From: G965212025 sp965215765
GTDB lineage: Bacteria; Pseudomonadota; Gammaproteobacteria; Poriferisulfidales; Oxydemutatoraceae
Length of the DNA stretch: 64,000 nucleotides
Assembly: GCA_965215765.1 (NCBI GenBank)
Contig: OZ244118.1
Coordinates: 2,046,001-2,110,000, forward strand
Direction of reading: 5' to 3'
Part shown: positions 54,591 through 64,000 of the stretch, in pieces
Layout: each line of letters begins with the position of its first letter
Position numbering within the stretch: position 1 is the first letter of the stretch
Notes under the pieces: model-generated
The model's input: the letters and a program-made list of their open reading frames with translations, nothing else
Told to the model about the DNA's origin: nothing
Database searches by the model: none
Made by a program: the position numbers and the translations under genes

Positions 54591-55246
54591 TTATCGTTCG
54601 ACCAGCGAGCCATACAACTTCTCCAGGTACATTTCGTACTTGTAATCATGTTTGGGACTCGTCCAGAACCTGTAGTCTGTCTTTCCTTCCTTGTGTCGTA
54701 CCAGGATTAAGGTCCGCAATCGACCGAGGACTGTATCGATTTCTTCCTCACCAACAACCTCGTAACGATGGTCTTTCAGCTTTCCCCTGCTGACAATCCG
54801 GTAATCCCACGGCTCCGATCCCCCACCTTTCATGTCCGCCATGATCTGTGCCTGCATGGCCATCTCGTCCAACGTGCCGGCAGACACCGGAAATTCATCT
54901 GAAACCTGGCTTTTTTCCCAGTCGAATAATAAGCTCCTCCCTGATATCCCTCCCGACCTTTGCCACGTAGTTCAAAGGCACAATGCGAACTTCAGGCAAG
55001 AAACAAGGAAAAAAGACCTGAGGGAGACAGCTTCCGCATCATCACATATACATTTTCAGAGCGAACAAGGCTCAGCTCCAGATCGGCACCTTGAAGAGCC
55101 TCTGTTACCCGGTAAGAAGCCTTGAAATCAGCCAGGAAAAAGTCGCGACTGCCGGCATAACCGGGCTGCACACAAAGTGCTGCACAAAGCAAAGCAAGGG
55201 CAAAAGTAATGGTGACTACGCGCTGCGGCAAGCACCTATTTCTCAT
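54591..55246 (-). pseudogene. Broken DUF3108 gene (copy 1)
   Basis: The start (ATG 55246) gives a signal peptide (ITFALALLCAALCVQPGYA) and DFKASYRVTEALQGADLELS, typical of DUF3108 proteins. A frameshift at the TTTTTT run (near 55010) and a later stop or deletion near 54910 interrupt it. The end (54591-54887) is open and has VVGEEEIDTVLGRLRTLILV and the W-T-S-P region of the family. Compared with copy 2, 22 bp are missing near 54905. The function of the family is not established. Confidence 0.75.
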
Positions 55247-55428
55247 CACCTGTCTGGAAAACATCAGATCCCTGCTCTTAATAACGCACAGGTGTCTACT
55301 GCCAAGACAGCGCATCAAACAAGCACTCAGGATTATCCCGGAACAACGCCTATTCGCAGCCTTTCTCCACCTTACCAGCACCTTTCAGTCATTCTTCTTT
55401 TATTATCCCGGGGGATTGACCGTACTCT

Positions 55429-58400
55429 CTACCGTACCGCACCTCCTAAATACATCTTCACACGTAGCAGCTTCCGACTCAAGCCCGGATTAAAATTACT
55501 CAACAATTGCGGCAGCTCATCGGCAGTGCCAAAGTCCCAAACACCCGGATTCCATCCTTCGTAAGTACTCTCAAGGGAACCCGGCGGACAGGTCACACTG
55601 GCCATCGTCGGACAACGCAACTGCTCAAAGGTGCGTTCTTTTCCCAAGCCATTGCTTCGCCCTCTGGCAACATAATAACTGTTACCGACGCTTAAGCTGA
55701 GTCCCTGCCTCCCTCCCACAAGGCCACCAACAGAACTCCCTTGCCCGAAAGCCGAACCAGTCGCGTAGCTGTCTCTGATACTGCTGGCTGTGGCTTGGAA
55801 TCCCACCAGGCCGCCAACATAGCCACTTCCGGAAGCTGAACCCGTCGCGTAGCTGTCTCTGATGCTGCTGGCTGTGGCTTGGAATCCCACCAAGCCGCCA
55901 ACATTACTTTGCCCTGCCACTGTGTTGGCTGCATAGCTTCGGCTGACGCTGGCACCCTCTTCATTTCTTCCCACGAGGCCACCAACCCCATCACCCCCGG
56001 AAACAAAGCCTGTTGCAGAGCAGTCCTCAATCACACCTTCGTTGCGACCAACCAATGATCCTACGCTATCACGCCCGACCGTACGTGAACCAACCAGCCT
56101 TACACCCCGTATCGCCGCACCATTAGCCAATTTAGAGAACAGTCCTACGTTGTCTGCACGACTACGATTGATCGCCAGCGAACGGATCTTGTATGTGCTT
56201 GTGCTTACGAAAGAGCCCGAAAACCCATTTTCCTCGTCGCTTGCAATCGGCTCAAAACCTGCACCACTGTTCCACTCCCTACTCTTACGCGCGTCAATGT
56301 CACCAACCAGTTCGTAGTGCGCTGTTGGGCTCGATCTCACATCCTGTAGCTGGCAGAGCCTCTTGATCTGGTAAGGATCGTTCAATTCCCCTGAACCTGC
56401 CTGCCCTGCCATCAAGTCTTTACCCAGCTCCGCCGAGCATACCGTTTCGACGGTGACAGTGAGCCTGGACTTTACGCCAACAGGACTTTCAACCTCCAGT
56501 ACAAAGCTACCCACAGGGTCAAGCGAATCGCGGCGCACCTCCACGTTAACAATGCCTCCCTTTTGCGAACCACTGAACTCTACAGTCGAACCCTCTGCCA
56601 GATCATCCCTGCTGAGAAAATCCCACGATAAACCAGCACCGTCAGAATCAGGACTATCGCGGTCAATTGCGCTGAAACTTAGAACGGCGCTGGGTGAACC
56701 ATCCCATATCGTTTCGGTCTGCTCCGTTCCGCCGACCACCAACGGACTTACCCCCAAAATACGAACCGGAAGTCGCCCAACATTGTCGAAAATGTTGTTC
56801 GTAAGCACAACATCAAAGCTCTTGCCAGCCAGCCTCATATCGCCAACGACAGAAAGCGTAGCAACAGAACCATTCGCCTCTGTGCCGGATGTACCATCAA
56901 GGTCAAAGTAGACCAAATTACGCAGCGAGGGCGGTACACCGAAAAGAGACCACGTAAAAATGGCTGGATCTTCGGGAAAGCCCAGATAACCTGCCTCCAA
57001 AGAAAAGCGCGTGATGCCCGTAAACCCTACCACCACCAACTCGGTGGAACCTTTGATATACGGCTTCCGGTTCAAGTCCGGATTCTTGTTGCCCAACAAT
57101 TGCGGCAAGTCCCTGGCACTGCCAAAATCCCAAATACTCGTGTCCCACCCTCTATAAGTATCAGTTGAATCCGACGGACAGGTTCTGCTAACCGCCGTCG
57201 GACAACGCAGCTGCGCAAAGGTACGTTCTTCCCCCAAGCCGTTGCTTTGCCCCCTGGCAGCATAATAACTGTTCCTGATGCTAAATCTGTCAGCTTGGTA
57301 TCCCACAAGACCGCCAATAACAAAACTCCCGGAAACAAAACCCGTCGCATAGCTGTTTATGACGTTTGAGTAACCTCCTTGGTATCCCACGAGGCCGCCA
57401 ACACTATCGCCTCTTCCAAAAACCGAACCCGTCGCGTAGCTGTTGTTTATGTCTAGAAGTGTAACCCCCCCTGCAAGACCGCCAACCTCCTGCTCCCCGG
57501 TAACTGAGCCCGTTGCAAAGCTGTTGCTGATGTCACCGTTACGAGTAAAGCTACTATAAAATCCCCCCACAAGACCGCCAACTTGATAATTCCCGGAAAC
57601 CGAACCTGTCGCATGGCTGCTGATGATTCTTGACCTGTATCCTTGGCGTCCCACAAGGCCGCCAACCCGCTCATTCCCGGAAACCGAACCTGTCGCATGG
57701 CTACCGCTGATTTCACCATTAATGACGGTTACCCCCTTAATAAGGGCGCTGCTAAATCCCACAAGGCCACCGACAGAACTGCCTCCAGTAAACAAGCCAC
57801 CAACATATTCTCCTTGCCCGGAAACCGAACCCGTCGCGTAGCTGTTGCTTATGTCGCCACCGCTTTCTCCCACGAGGCCACCAATGTTGTCACTATCGCC
57901 GCTGATTCCAAAAACCGAACCAGTCGCGTAACTGTCACTGATGATTGTGTCGCCTGTTTGGATTCCCACGAGACCACCAACGCCAGCACGACTGCTTCTT
58001 ACCCTACCAGTAGCGTAGCTGCCGCTGATGCTTGGGGCGTTGGGGAATATGCTTGAGCCGGACAGGGTCCCCACAAGACCTCCACTAGCACTATCCCCGG
58101 AAACCGAGCCCGTTGCGTAACTGTCTCTGATGTCGCCGCTGCTCGAACCCACAAGGCCGCCAGAATTGACTTTCCCGAAAACCGAGCCCGTCGCAGAGCT
58201 GTTGCTGATGTCGCCAACGCTTCTTCCCACGAGACCACCAGTACTGGCACTGATTCCGACAACTGAGCCTCTCGCGCAACTTCTGTCTATGTTTCCAAAG
58301 CCCCGTCCCACAAGACCGCCGACAGAACGATCACCAGAAACCAAGCCTCTCGCGCAACTGCTGCTTATATTTCCCTCAATCTCTCCCACAAGGCCACCAA

Positions 58401-59127
58401 CACTACTTTGCCCTGTTACTGTGCTGGATACGTAGCTGTTGTTTATGTTTCCACCTGCGTCGTATCCCACAAGACCACCAACAGAATCACCCCCGGAGAC
58501 CAAGCCCATCGCGTAGCCATTGTTGATGTTTCCGCCGCTCCCTCCAACAAGGCCGCCAACAAGAGCACTCCCGGAGACCGAACCCATAGCGTAGCAGTTC
58601 TCTATCGAACCTAAGTTGACACCAGCTAATGCCCCTACGGCATCCTTTCCGACCGTGCTTGAGCCAACCAATGTTACGCCTCGTATTATCGCACCTGTTG
58701 CCAATCTGGAGAACAGACCTACGGAATCTGTACCTCTACGATTGATCGTCAGCGAACTGATTGTGTGAGTGCCCGCATTCACGAAAGAGCCCGAAAATCC
58801 ATTTTTCACACCGCTTGCGATCGGTTCAAAACCTTCACCATAGTTCCAATCCTTGGTTCTGCTCGCGTCAATGTTGGCAACCAATTCGTAGTGCGCTGCT
58901 GGGCCCAGACTGATGCCTTGCAACTCGCAAAGCGTGGCAATTCGATAAGGAGAACTGCTGGTTCCGCTCCCCACGGCGGGCGCACACCCCTCAGTGGCTT
59001 GGGCAAAAGCAGGCGACAAGACACAGGATAAAACAAGCAGCAGGCTTACACACGCTGCCCTTCCAAAATCCGTCAAGACCATGCCTGAAACCGCACGTCT
59101 GGCGCAACGAATACCAAGTTTTGGCAT
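55429..59127 (-). CDS. Secreted GLUG-repeat protein 3
   Basis: About 1232 residues. The head and signal peptide (SLLLVLSCVLSPAFA) are like protein 1, with several substitutions. About fourteen GGLVG units in the first run include odd units (SGSYATGRVRSSRAGVGG, GGLFTGGSS), followed by one LTWSL-like module (IFTWSLFGVPPSL) and a shorter second run with four. The end is LRVKMYLGGAVR. The frame is open to 59250, but ATG 59127 follows TTGGGAG and matches the start in proteins 1 and 2. It is more diverged than 1 and 2 and has a different promoter. Confidence 0.88.
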   Translation of the reverse strand: MPKLGIRCARRAVSGMVLTDFGRAACVSLLLVLSCVLSPAFAQATEGCAPAVGSGTSSSPYRIATLCELQGISLGPAAHYELVANIDASRTKDWNYGEGFEPIASGVKNGFSGSFVNAGTHTISSLTINRRGTDSVGLFSRLATGAIIRGVTLVGSSTVGKDAVGALAGVNLGSIENCYAMGSVSGSALVGGLVGGSGGNINNGYAMGLVSGGDSVGGLVGYDAGGNINNSYVSSTVTGQSSVGGLVGEIEGNISSSCARGLVSGDRSVGGLVGRGFGNIDRSCARGSVVGISASTGGLVGRSVGDISNSSATGSVFGKVNSGGLVGSSSGDIRDSYATGSVSGDSASGGLVGTLSGSSIFPNAPSISGSYATGRVRSSRAGVGGLVGIQTGDTIISDSYATGSVFGISGDSDNIGGLVGESGGDISNSYATGSVSGQGEYVGGLFTGGSSVGGLVGFSSALIKGVTVINGEISGSHATGSVSGNERVGGLVGRQGYRSRIISSHATGSVSGNYQVGGLVGGFYSSFTRNGDISNSFATGSVTGEQEVGGLAGGVTLLDINNSYATGSVFGRGDSVGGLVGYQGGYSNVINSYATGFVSGSFVIGGLVGYQADRFSIRNSYYAARGQSNGLGEERTFAQLRCPTAVSRTCPSDSTDTYRGWDTSIWDFGSARDLPQLLGNKNPDLNRKPYIKGSTELVVVGFTGITRFSLEAGYLGFPEDPAIFTWSLFGVPPSLRNLVYFDLDGTSGTEANGSVATLSVVGDMRLAGKSFDVVLTNNIFDNVGRLPVRILGVSPLVVGGTEQTETIWDGSPSAVLSFSAIDRDSPDSDGAGLSWDFLSRDDLAEGSTVEFSGSQKGGIVNVEVRRDSLDPVGSFVLEVESPVGVKSRLTVTVETVCSAELGKDLMAGQAGSGELNDPYQIKRLCQLQDVRSSPTAHYELVGDIDARKSREWNSGAGFEPIASDEENGFSGSFVSTSTYKIRSLAINRSRADNVGLFSKLANGAAIRGVRLVGSRTVGRDSVGSLVGRNEGVIEDCSATGFVSGGDGVGGLVGRNEEGASVSRSYAANTVAGQSNVGGLVGFQATASSIRDSYATGSASGSGYVGGLVGFQATASSIRDSYATGSAFGQGSSVGGLVGGRQGLSLSVGNSYYVARGRSNGLGKERTFEQLRCPTMASVTCPPGSLESTYEGWNPGVWDFGTADELPQLLSNFNPGLSRKLLRVKMYLGGAVR

Positions 59128-59232
59128 AAGCACTCCCAATAACTGATGAAAACGAATGAAAGTTACCAAGCGACGATACGCCATGTTGTGACGCGGGGCT
59201 AAAGCACCGACCGGGTTTACAAACAGAACCGC

Positions 59233-59260
59233 ATTGTACAGCATGAACAAGAATATCCAA
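59233..59260 (-). promoter_or_regulatory. Promoter of GLUG gene 3
   Basis: TTGGAT, 16 bp, TACAAT on the minus strand, about 105 bp before the ATG. It lies where genes 1 and 2 have TTGCCA/TAGAAT, but the sequence is different. Confidence 0.45.
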
Positions 59261-59684
59261 GGTTCAAAAGCCTGATCAAATAGCAGGCTGTCAATAACAC
59301 ACTTTAACCCTTTCCGGGCAGGAAGCAGAACAGGAAACTACGATCCGGCTTCCCGTCAGGTTATGTGGCTGCGCGGGAGCGTTCCAGAAATATCATGCGT
59401 CTGCCAAGGGACAGCGTCCAAGCCACCCGGGGTGATCAGTGCCGCTCGGGAAATATGTGGTAATGAAAAAAGGTGCCTGGGGGCGACCGGACAGCACGGA
59501 TGCTTATTCTCCTTCGATCTCGGGGTGTATGACCGGATGCAGTCCATATATTCGCTGCTTGCCATTCATGGCGTGGCACGAAAAAACATCTGTCCGCCAA
59601 CAGGCAAGGCCGGGAACATCTTCAAAAGAAACCTCAGACGGCACAGGAACGAAAGGCACGTCAGACAGTCAGATGGCTGGCACC
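59261..59684. other. Repeated intergenic block before GLUG gene 3
   Basis: No supported gene; this is the third copy of the block at 48720-49050, with many small differences. Confidence 0.45.
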
Positions 59685-60361
59685 TTATCGTTCAGCAAGC
59701 GAGCCAGACAACTTCTCCAGATACATTTCGTACTTGTAATCATGTTTGGGACTCGTCCAGAACCTGTAGTCTGTCTTTCCTTCCTTGTGTCGTACCAGGA
59801 TTAAGATCCGCAATCGACCGAGGACTGTATCGATTTCTTCCTCACCAACAACCTCGTAACGATGGTCTTTCAGCTTTCCCCTGCTGACAATCCGGTAATC
59901 CCACGGCTCCGATCCCCCACCTTTCATGTCCGCCATGATCTGTGCCTGCATGGCCATCTCGTCCAACGTGCCGGCAGACACCGGGAACTCATCCTGTCTT
60001 CCCCGATAGACGACTGAAACTTGGCTCTTTTCCCAGTCGAATAATAAGCTCCTCCCTGATATCCCTCCCGACCTTTGCCACGTAGTTCAAAGGCACAATG
60101 CGAACTTCAGGCAAGAAACAAGGAAAAAAGACCTGAGGGAGACAGCTTCCGCATCATCACGTAACCATTTTCAGAGCGAACAAGGCTCAGCTCCAGATCG
60201 GCACCTTGAAGAGCCTCTGTTACCCGGTAAGAAGCCTTGAAATCAGCCAGGAAAAAGTCGCGACTGCCGGCATAACCGGGCAGCACACAAAGCCCTGCAC
60301 AAAGCAGAGCAAGGGCAAAAGTAATGGTGACTATTCGCTGCGGCAAGCACCTGTTTCTCAT
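59685..60361 (-). pseudogene. Broken DUF3108 gene (copy 2)
   Basis: It starts at ATG 60361 with a signal peptide (LALLCAGLCVLPGYA) and DFKASYRVTEALQGADLELS. The frame shifts at the same T-run as in copy 1 (near 60125) and again near 60015, after which VVYRGRQDEFPVSAGTLDEM leads to the intact C-terminal part (59685-59981). Both copies share the first lesion, so the gene was already broken before it was duplicated. Confidence 0.75.
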
Positions 60362-61033
60362 CACCTGTCTGGAAAGCATCAGATCCATATACGTGGTGTT
60401 TTGTTCCGGAAGACACACCCTTGTCTCCCTTGAAAGTCCGGCAGTGATAACACTCTGGCGGCTGATAGCAGGGTACGCCGGCGAACTGCGTGGTACTTAC
60501 GACCGTTGCCGTCGGCGGCTTGTCAATTCAGGAGAATATCCCTAACGACCACGACACACTCGGATTCCAGGGAATAACCCTGAGAGAAATTGATGACCCC
60601 CTGCTTGCTTTCTCTCGGCCAACAGACGCAACACAATGACGTGATCACTTTCATGGTATTTGCACCCATAAAGAACTCCATATAGTGTGGTAATGCCTGT
60701 TAAAGAGGCGATGACCATCAAGTCTTTCAATACTCTTCTGCTTGCTCCCGACACAATAAGCCTATCAGGTTTAATAACACAGCTTGCATGGATGGCAATC
60801 TCTTCTGCCCTGTACGAGCCAAGTCTGCCCGGGAGTCTTTTTTGCCTGAATATATATGAGCTAGACTTGCCCGGGAATCCTCAATAACCCACAGATATTT
60901 ACCGCCAAACCAGCGCATCAACGACCAGCATTCAGGATTGTCTCGGGACAACGCCTATTCGCAACCTTTCTCTGCCTCGCCCTTACCTTTCTGTCCTGCC
61001 TCTTTTGCTATCCCGAGGGAACGGACGTATTTC
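60362..61033. other. Repeated intergenic block downstream of GLUG gene 4
   Basis: No supported gene. Parts recur at 43830-44150 and 44226-44426. A minus-strand frame (60542-60754) with YHESDHVIVLRLLAERKQ is interrupted in the other copy. Confidence 0.45.
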
Positions 61034-64000
61034 CTACCGTACTGCGCCTCCCAAATACACCCTCACACGTAGCGTGGTAGAGTCTCCTCCGTCTCCTTCT
61101 TTACGCCGTAATGTTGGCAACCCACCGGTGCTGCCAAAGTCCCAAACTCCGCTGTCCCATTCAGCGTATGTGGCAGCCAACACCCCACACATCTCGCTGG
61201 TCATTGCGTCAGGCATAGTCAGGCAAGCCCGGTCTGCGTGGTAGCTGTTAACAATGCTGCCTTCGCTTAAGCCCACGAGGCCACCAATTCTGGTAGTTGA
61301 CCCCGTTACTGTGCTAATAGTGCTAATAGTGCTAACTGCGAAAGTGTTACTGATGTTGCCTTCGCTATAGCCCACGAGACCACCAACATAATCAGTACCT
61401 CTTACAGTGCTGGCTGCATAGCTGTTGTTGATGGAGCCGGTGCTCTTTCCCACGAGACCACCAACTTGTCTTTGCCCGGAAACTGAGCCTGTCGCGTAGC
61501 TGTCGCTGATGCTTGAGCTGCCGTCTTGGTGTCCCACGAGACCACCGACGAAGTCAGCACCTGTTACCGTACTAGATGCATGGCTTCGGCGGATGCTGCC
61601 TCCGCTAAGACCCACGAGACCACCAACGCCCGCAGTTCCTGTTACCATACCAGATGCATAGCTTCGGCTGATGCTTGAATTGACATCTTGGTGTCCCACG
61701 AGACCGCCAATGCCGTCACCGGTTCCAAAAACCGAACCTGTCGCGTAGCTGTTGCTGATGGTGCCGAAGCTAAAGCCCACGAGACCACCAATGTTGTCAC
61801 CGGTTCCAAAAACCGAACCTGTCGCGTAGCTGTCTATAATGTCACCTCTGCTATTCCCCACGAGACCGCCAACACCAAACCGCCCGGAAACCGAGCCAGT
61901 CGCGTAGCTGTCTCCGATGGTGCTGCCTTCCTGGTATCCCACGAGGCCGCCAACAGAGTCAGTACCTGTTACCGTACTAGCTGTATAGTTGCCGCTGATT
62001 TCGCCGGCACTATATCCCACCAAGCCACCAACCCCATATCTACCAGAAACCGAGCCAGTCGCAGAGCTGTTACTGATGCTTGATCCGTCTTGGTCTCCCA
62101 CGAGACCGCCGACGAAGCCAGTACCTGTTACCGTACTAGCTGTATAGCTGTTGCTGATGCTGCCTTCGCTTAAGCCCACGAGACCACCAACTTGGTTCTC
62201 ACCAGAGACTGACCCTAATGCGGAACTGTCCTCTATCACACCTGCGTTGAAACCAACCAGCGACCCTACGATGTCACGCCCGGTCATATGCGAGTCGACC
62301 AGTATTACGCCCCGTATAGTCGCATCTCTTGCTAATCTGGAGAACAGGCCTACAGGATTGTATGCACCTCTACGACTGATCGTCAGCGAACTGATTACGT
62401 AGTTGCCCGTGCTCACGAAAGAACCCTCAAATCCATTGCTCGCATAAAGTGCGATCGGTTCAAAACCTGCACCACGGTTCCAGTCCTTGGTTCTGCTCGC
62501 GTCAATGTTGGTAGCCAACTCGTAGTACGCACTCGGGCTCGAACTCACATCCTGCAACTGGCAGAGCCTCTCAATCCGGTAGGGATTGTCTGATGTCCCC
62601 GCACCTGTCTGCCCTGCCATCAAGTCCTCACCCAGCTCCGTAGAGCACACCGTTTCGATGGTGACAGTGAGCGTGGTCTTTACACCAGCAGGACTTTCAA
62701 CTTCCAGCACAAAGCTACCCACACCATAAAAATCAAGCAAGGGGCGAACCACCTCTACCTCAACAGTGCCTCCTCCCGTCGAACCGTTGAACCGCACAGT
62801 CGAATCCTCTGCTATGTCTCTACTTGAGAAACTCCACGATAATCCCGCACCGCCCGAGTAAGGACTATCGGAGTCAGTCGCGCTAAAACTTAGAATGTTG
62901 CTGAGCAAACTAGCCTGTATCGTTCCGACCTGATCCCTTCCGCTATCCACCAACGGGCTAGCCCCTGCAATCCGAACCTGAATCCGGTCATCATTGACAG
63001 AAACATTGTTCTTGAGTACAACATAAAAGCTCTTTCCTACCGTGTCATCGCTCACAACGACATTAAGAGTCGAAGCAGGACCGTTTGCCTCCGTGCTGAT
63101 TGTGCCGTCCTTAAGGTCAACAAAGTAGGCGAAACCGCTTGGCGTGAACGGCTCATCGAAAAGAAGTGACCACGTCAGAGTGACTGATTCTCTTGGAGTA
63201 CCCGGGTAATCTGCCTTTAAAGAAAAGTGTGTGACACCGCTAATACCTATCCCTACCAGCTCGGTGGAACTTTTAACATACGGCTTCAGGTTCAAGTCCG
63301 AATTCAGATTACTCAACAACTGCGGCAAGTCCGTGGCACTGCCAAAACCCCAAACATTCGGGCTCCATTCCTCGTAAGTATTCTCTTGGGAATCCGACTG
63401 ACAGACATTGCTGGGCATCGTCGGACAACGCAGCTGCGCAAAGATGCGTTCTTCCCCCAAGCCATTGTTCCGGCCTCTGGCAGCGTAATAGCTGTTCACG
63501 ATGCTTGAGCTGTCCTGGTTACCCACGAGACCACCAATGCCGTCACCGGTTCCAAAAACCGAACCTGTCGCGTAGCTGTTGCTGATGTCACCTCTGCTAT
63601 TCCCCACGAGACCGCCAATGCCGTCACCGGTTCCAAAAACCGAACCTGTCGCGTAGCTGTCTATAATGTCACCTCTGCTATTCCCCACGAGACCGCCAAC
63701 GCCCGCAGTTCCTGTTACCATACCAGATGCATAGCTTCGGCTGATGCTTGAATTGACATCTTGGTGTCCCACGAGACCTCCAATGCCGTCACCGGTTCCA
63801 AAAACCGAACCTGTCGCGTAGCTGTTGCTGATGCTGATGCTGATGCTGATGGTGCCGAAGCTAAAGCCCACGAGACCACCAATGTTGTCACCGGTTCCAA
63901 AAACCGAACCTGTCGCGTAGCTGTCTATAATGTCACCTCTGCTATTCCCCACGAGACCGCCAACACCAAACCGCCCGGAAACCGAGCCAGTCGCGTAGCT
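61034..64000 (-). CDS. Secreted GLUG-repeat protein 4 (start outside window)
   Basis: This is a partial gene; the frame stays open to the window edge, so the signal peptide and first repeats are not seen. It shows a first GLUG run, one LTWSL module, the cysteine-ended module, and a second GLUG run ending with LRVRVYLGGAVR. Unlike the others it has a very regular V-F-G-T-G-D-x-I-G-G-L-V-G type of unit. A stretch of about 300 bp of the second run (61620-61960) is nearly identical to the first run at 63695-64000, so a block has been copied within the gene. Confidence 0.88.
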   Translation of the reverse strand, partial: SYATGSVSGRFGVGGLVGNSRGDIIDSYATGSVFGTGDNIGGLVGFSFGTISISISISNSYATGSVFGTGDGIGGLVGHQDVNSSISRSYASGMVTGTAGVGGLVGNSRGDIIDSYATGSVFGTGDGIGGLVGNSRGDISNSYATGSVFGTGDGIGGLVGNQDSSSIVNSYYAARGRNNGLGEERIFAQLRCPTMPSNVCQSDSQENTYEEWSPNVWGFGSATDLPQLLSNLNSDLNLKPYVKSSTELVGIGISGVTHFSLKADYPGTPRESVTLTWSLLFDEPFTPSGFAYFVDLKDGTISTEANGPASTLNVVVSDDTVGKSFYVVLKNNVSVNDDRIQVRIAGASPLVDSGRDQVGTIQASLLSNILSFSATDSDSPYSGGAGLSWSFSSRDIAEDSTVRFNGSTGGGTVEVEVVRPLLDFYGVGSFVLEVESPAGVKTTLTVTIETVCSTELGEDLMAGQTGAGTSDNPYRIERLCQLQDVSSSPSAYYELATNIDASRTKDWNRGAGFEPIALYASNGFEGSFVSTGNYVISSLTISRRGAYNPVGLFSRLARDATIRGVILVDSHMTGRDIVGSLVGFNAGVIEDSSALGSVSGENQVGGLVGLSEGSISNSYTASTVTGTGFVGGLVGDQDGSSISNSSATGSVSGRYGVGGLVGYSAGEISGNYTASTVTGTDSVGGLVGYQEGSTIGDSYATGSVSGRFGVGGLVGNSRGDIIDSYATGSVFGTGDNIGGLVGFSFGTISNSYATGSVFGTGDGIGGLVGHQDVNSSISRSYASGMVTGTAGVGGLVGLSGGSIRRSHASSTVTGADFVGGLVGHQDGSSSISDSYATGSVSGQRQVGGLVGKSTGSINNSYAASTVRGTDYVGGLVGYSEGNISNTFAVSTISTISTVTGSTTRIGGLVGLSEGSIVNSYHADRACLTMPDAMTSEMCGVLAATYAEWDSGVWDFGSTGGLPTLRRKEGDGGDSTTLRVRVYLGGAVR
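61622..64000 (-). repeat. Near-identical block copied within GLUG gene 4
   Basis: The sequences at about 61622-61920 and 63695-64000 are almost identical, both including CCGCAGTTCCTGTTACCATA. The second differs mainly by an extra 18 bp, three more ATGCTG units at 63825-63851, giving I-S-I-S-I-S in the protein. Confidence 0.85.

Overview
The window looks like a chromosomal piece of a gammaproteobacterium. Gene order such as rluC-sppA-maf-rpmF-plsX-fabH, uvrC-pgsA, hemX-hemY and dprA/def-fmt follows the Pseudomonas/Escherichia pattern, and a tRNA-Gly(GCC) lies beside pgsA. The genus cannot be told from the sequence. Many local duplications, decayed copies and missing neighbours (no yceD before rpmF, no fabD/fabG after fabH, no rsmB after fmt) suggest a repeat-rich genome with relaxed purging, as in some host-associated or symbiotic bacteria; that lifestyle is inference.

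Layout. (1) 1-6.3 kb: a tandem array of about seven units of an unrecognised gene family. One unit is intact (299 aa, 1910-2809). The others are split or broken near the same domain junction, and each full unit has its own near-identical promoter. (2) 6.7-20.9 kb: housekeeping genes (DUF1326, rluC, an S49 peptidase, maf, rpmF, plsX, fabH, uvrC, pgsA, tRNA-Gly, a CsgG-like lipoprotein, hemX, hemY). A 446-bp sequence is triplicated between maf and rpmF. (3) 21.4-29.2 kb: an Mrp/Mnh-type cation/proton antiporter operon (E-F-G-DUF4040-B-C-D-D-small protein-D); the last D gene is preceded by decayed tandem copies of its own 5' end. (4) 29.3-35.2 kb: recG and dprA on the minus strand, def and fmt on the plus strand, with duplicated gene edges. 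(5) 34.2-43.7 kb: a segmentally repeated region in which fmt 3' fragments alternate with four copies of a small coiled-coil protein gene carrying a C-terminal membrane segment. (6) 43.7-64 kb: four tandem minus-strand genes for giant secreted GLUG-repeat proteins (1232-1547 aa, the last cut by the window end), separated by repeated intergenic blocks and broken DUF3108 genes.

The recurring theme is tandem duplication. It occurs at gene edges (maf, recG both ends, mnhD3, the CsgG-like gene, dprA, fmt), as in-frame repeat expansion (hemX, coiled-coil proteins, GLUG proteins) and as whole-gene amplification (the 0-6 kb family, the coiled-coil family, the GLUG family). The three amplified families have no assigned function and are the most interesting content here. 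All calls rest on reading the sequence; no database search was possible.
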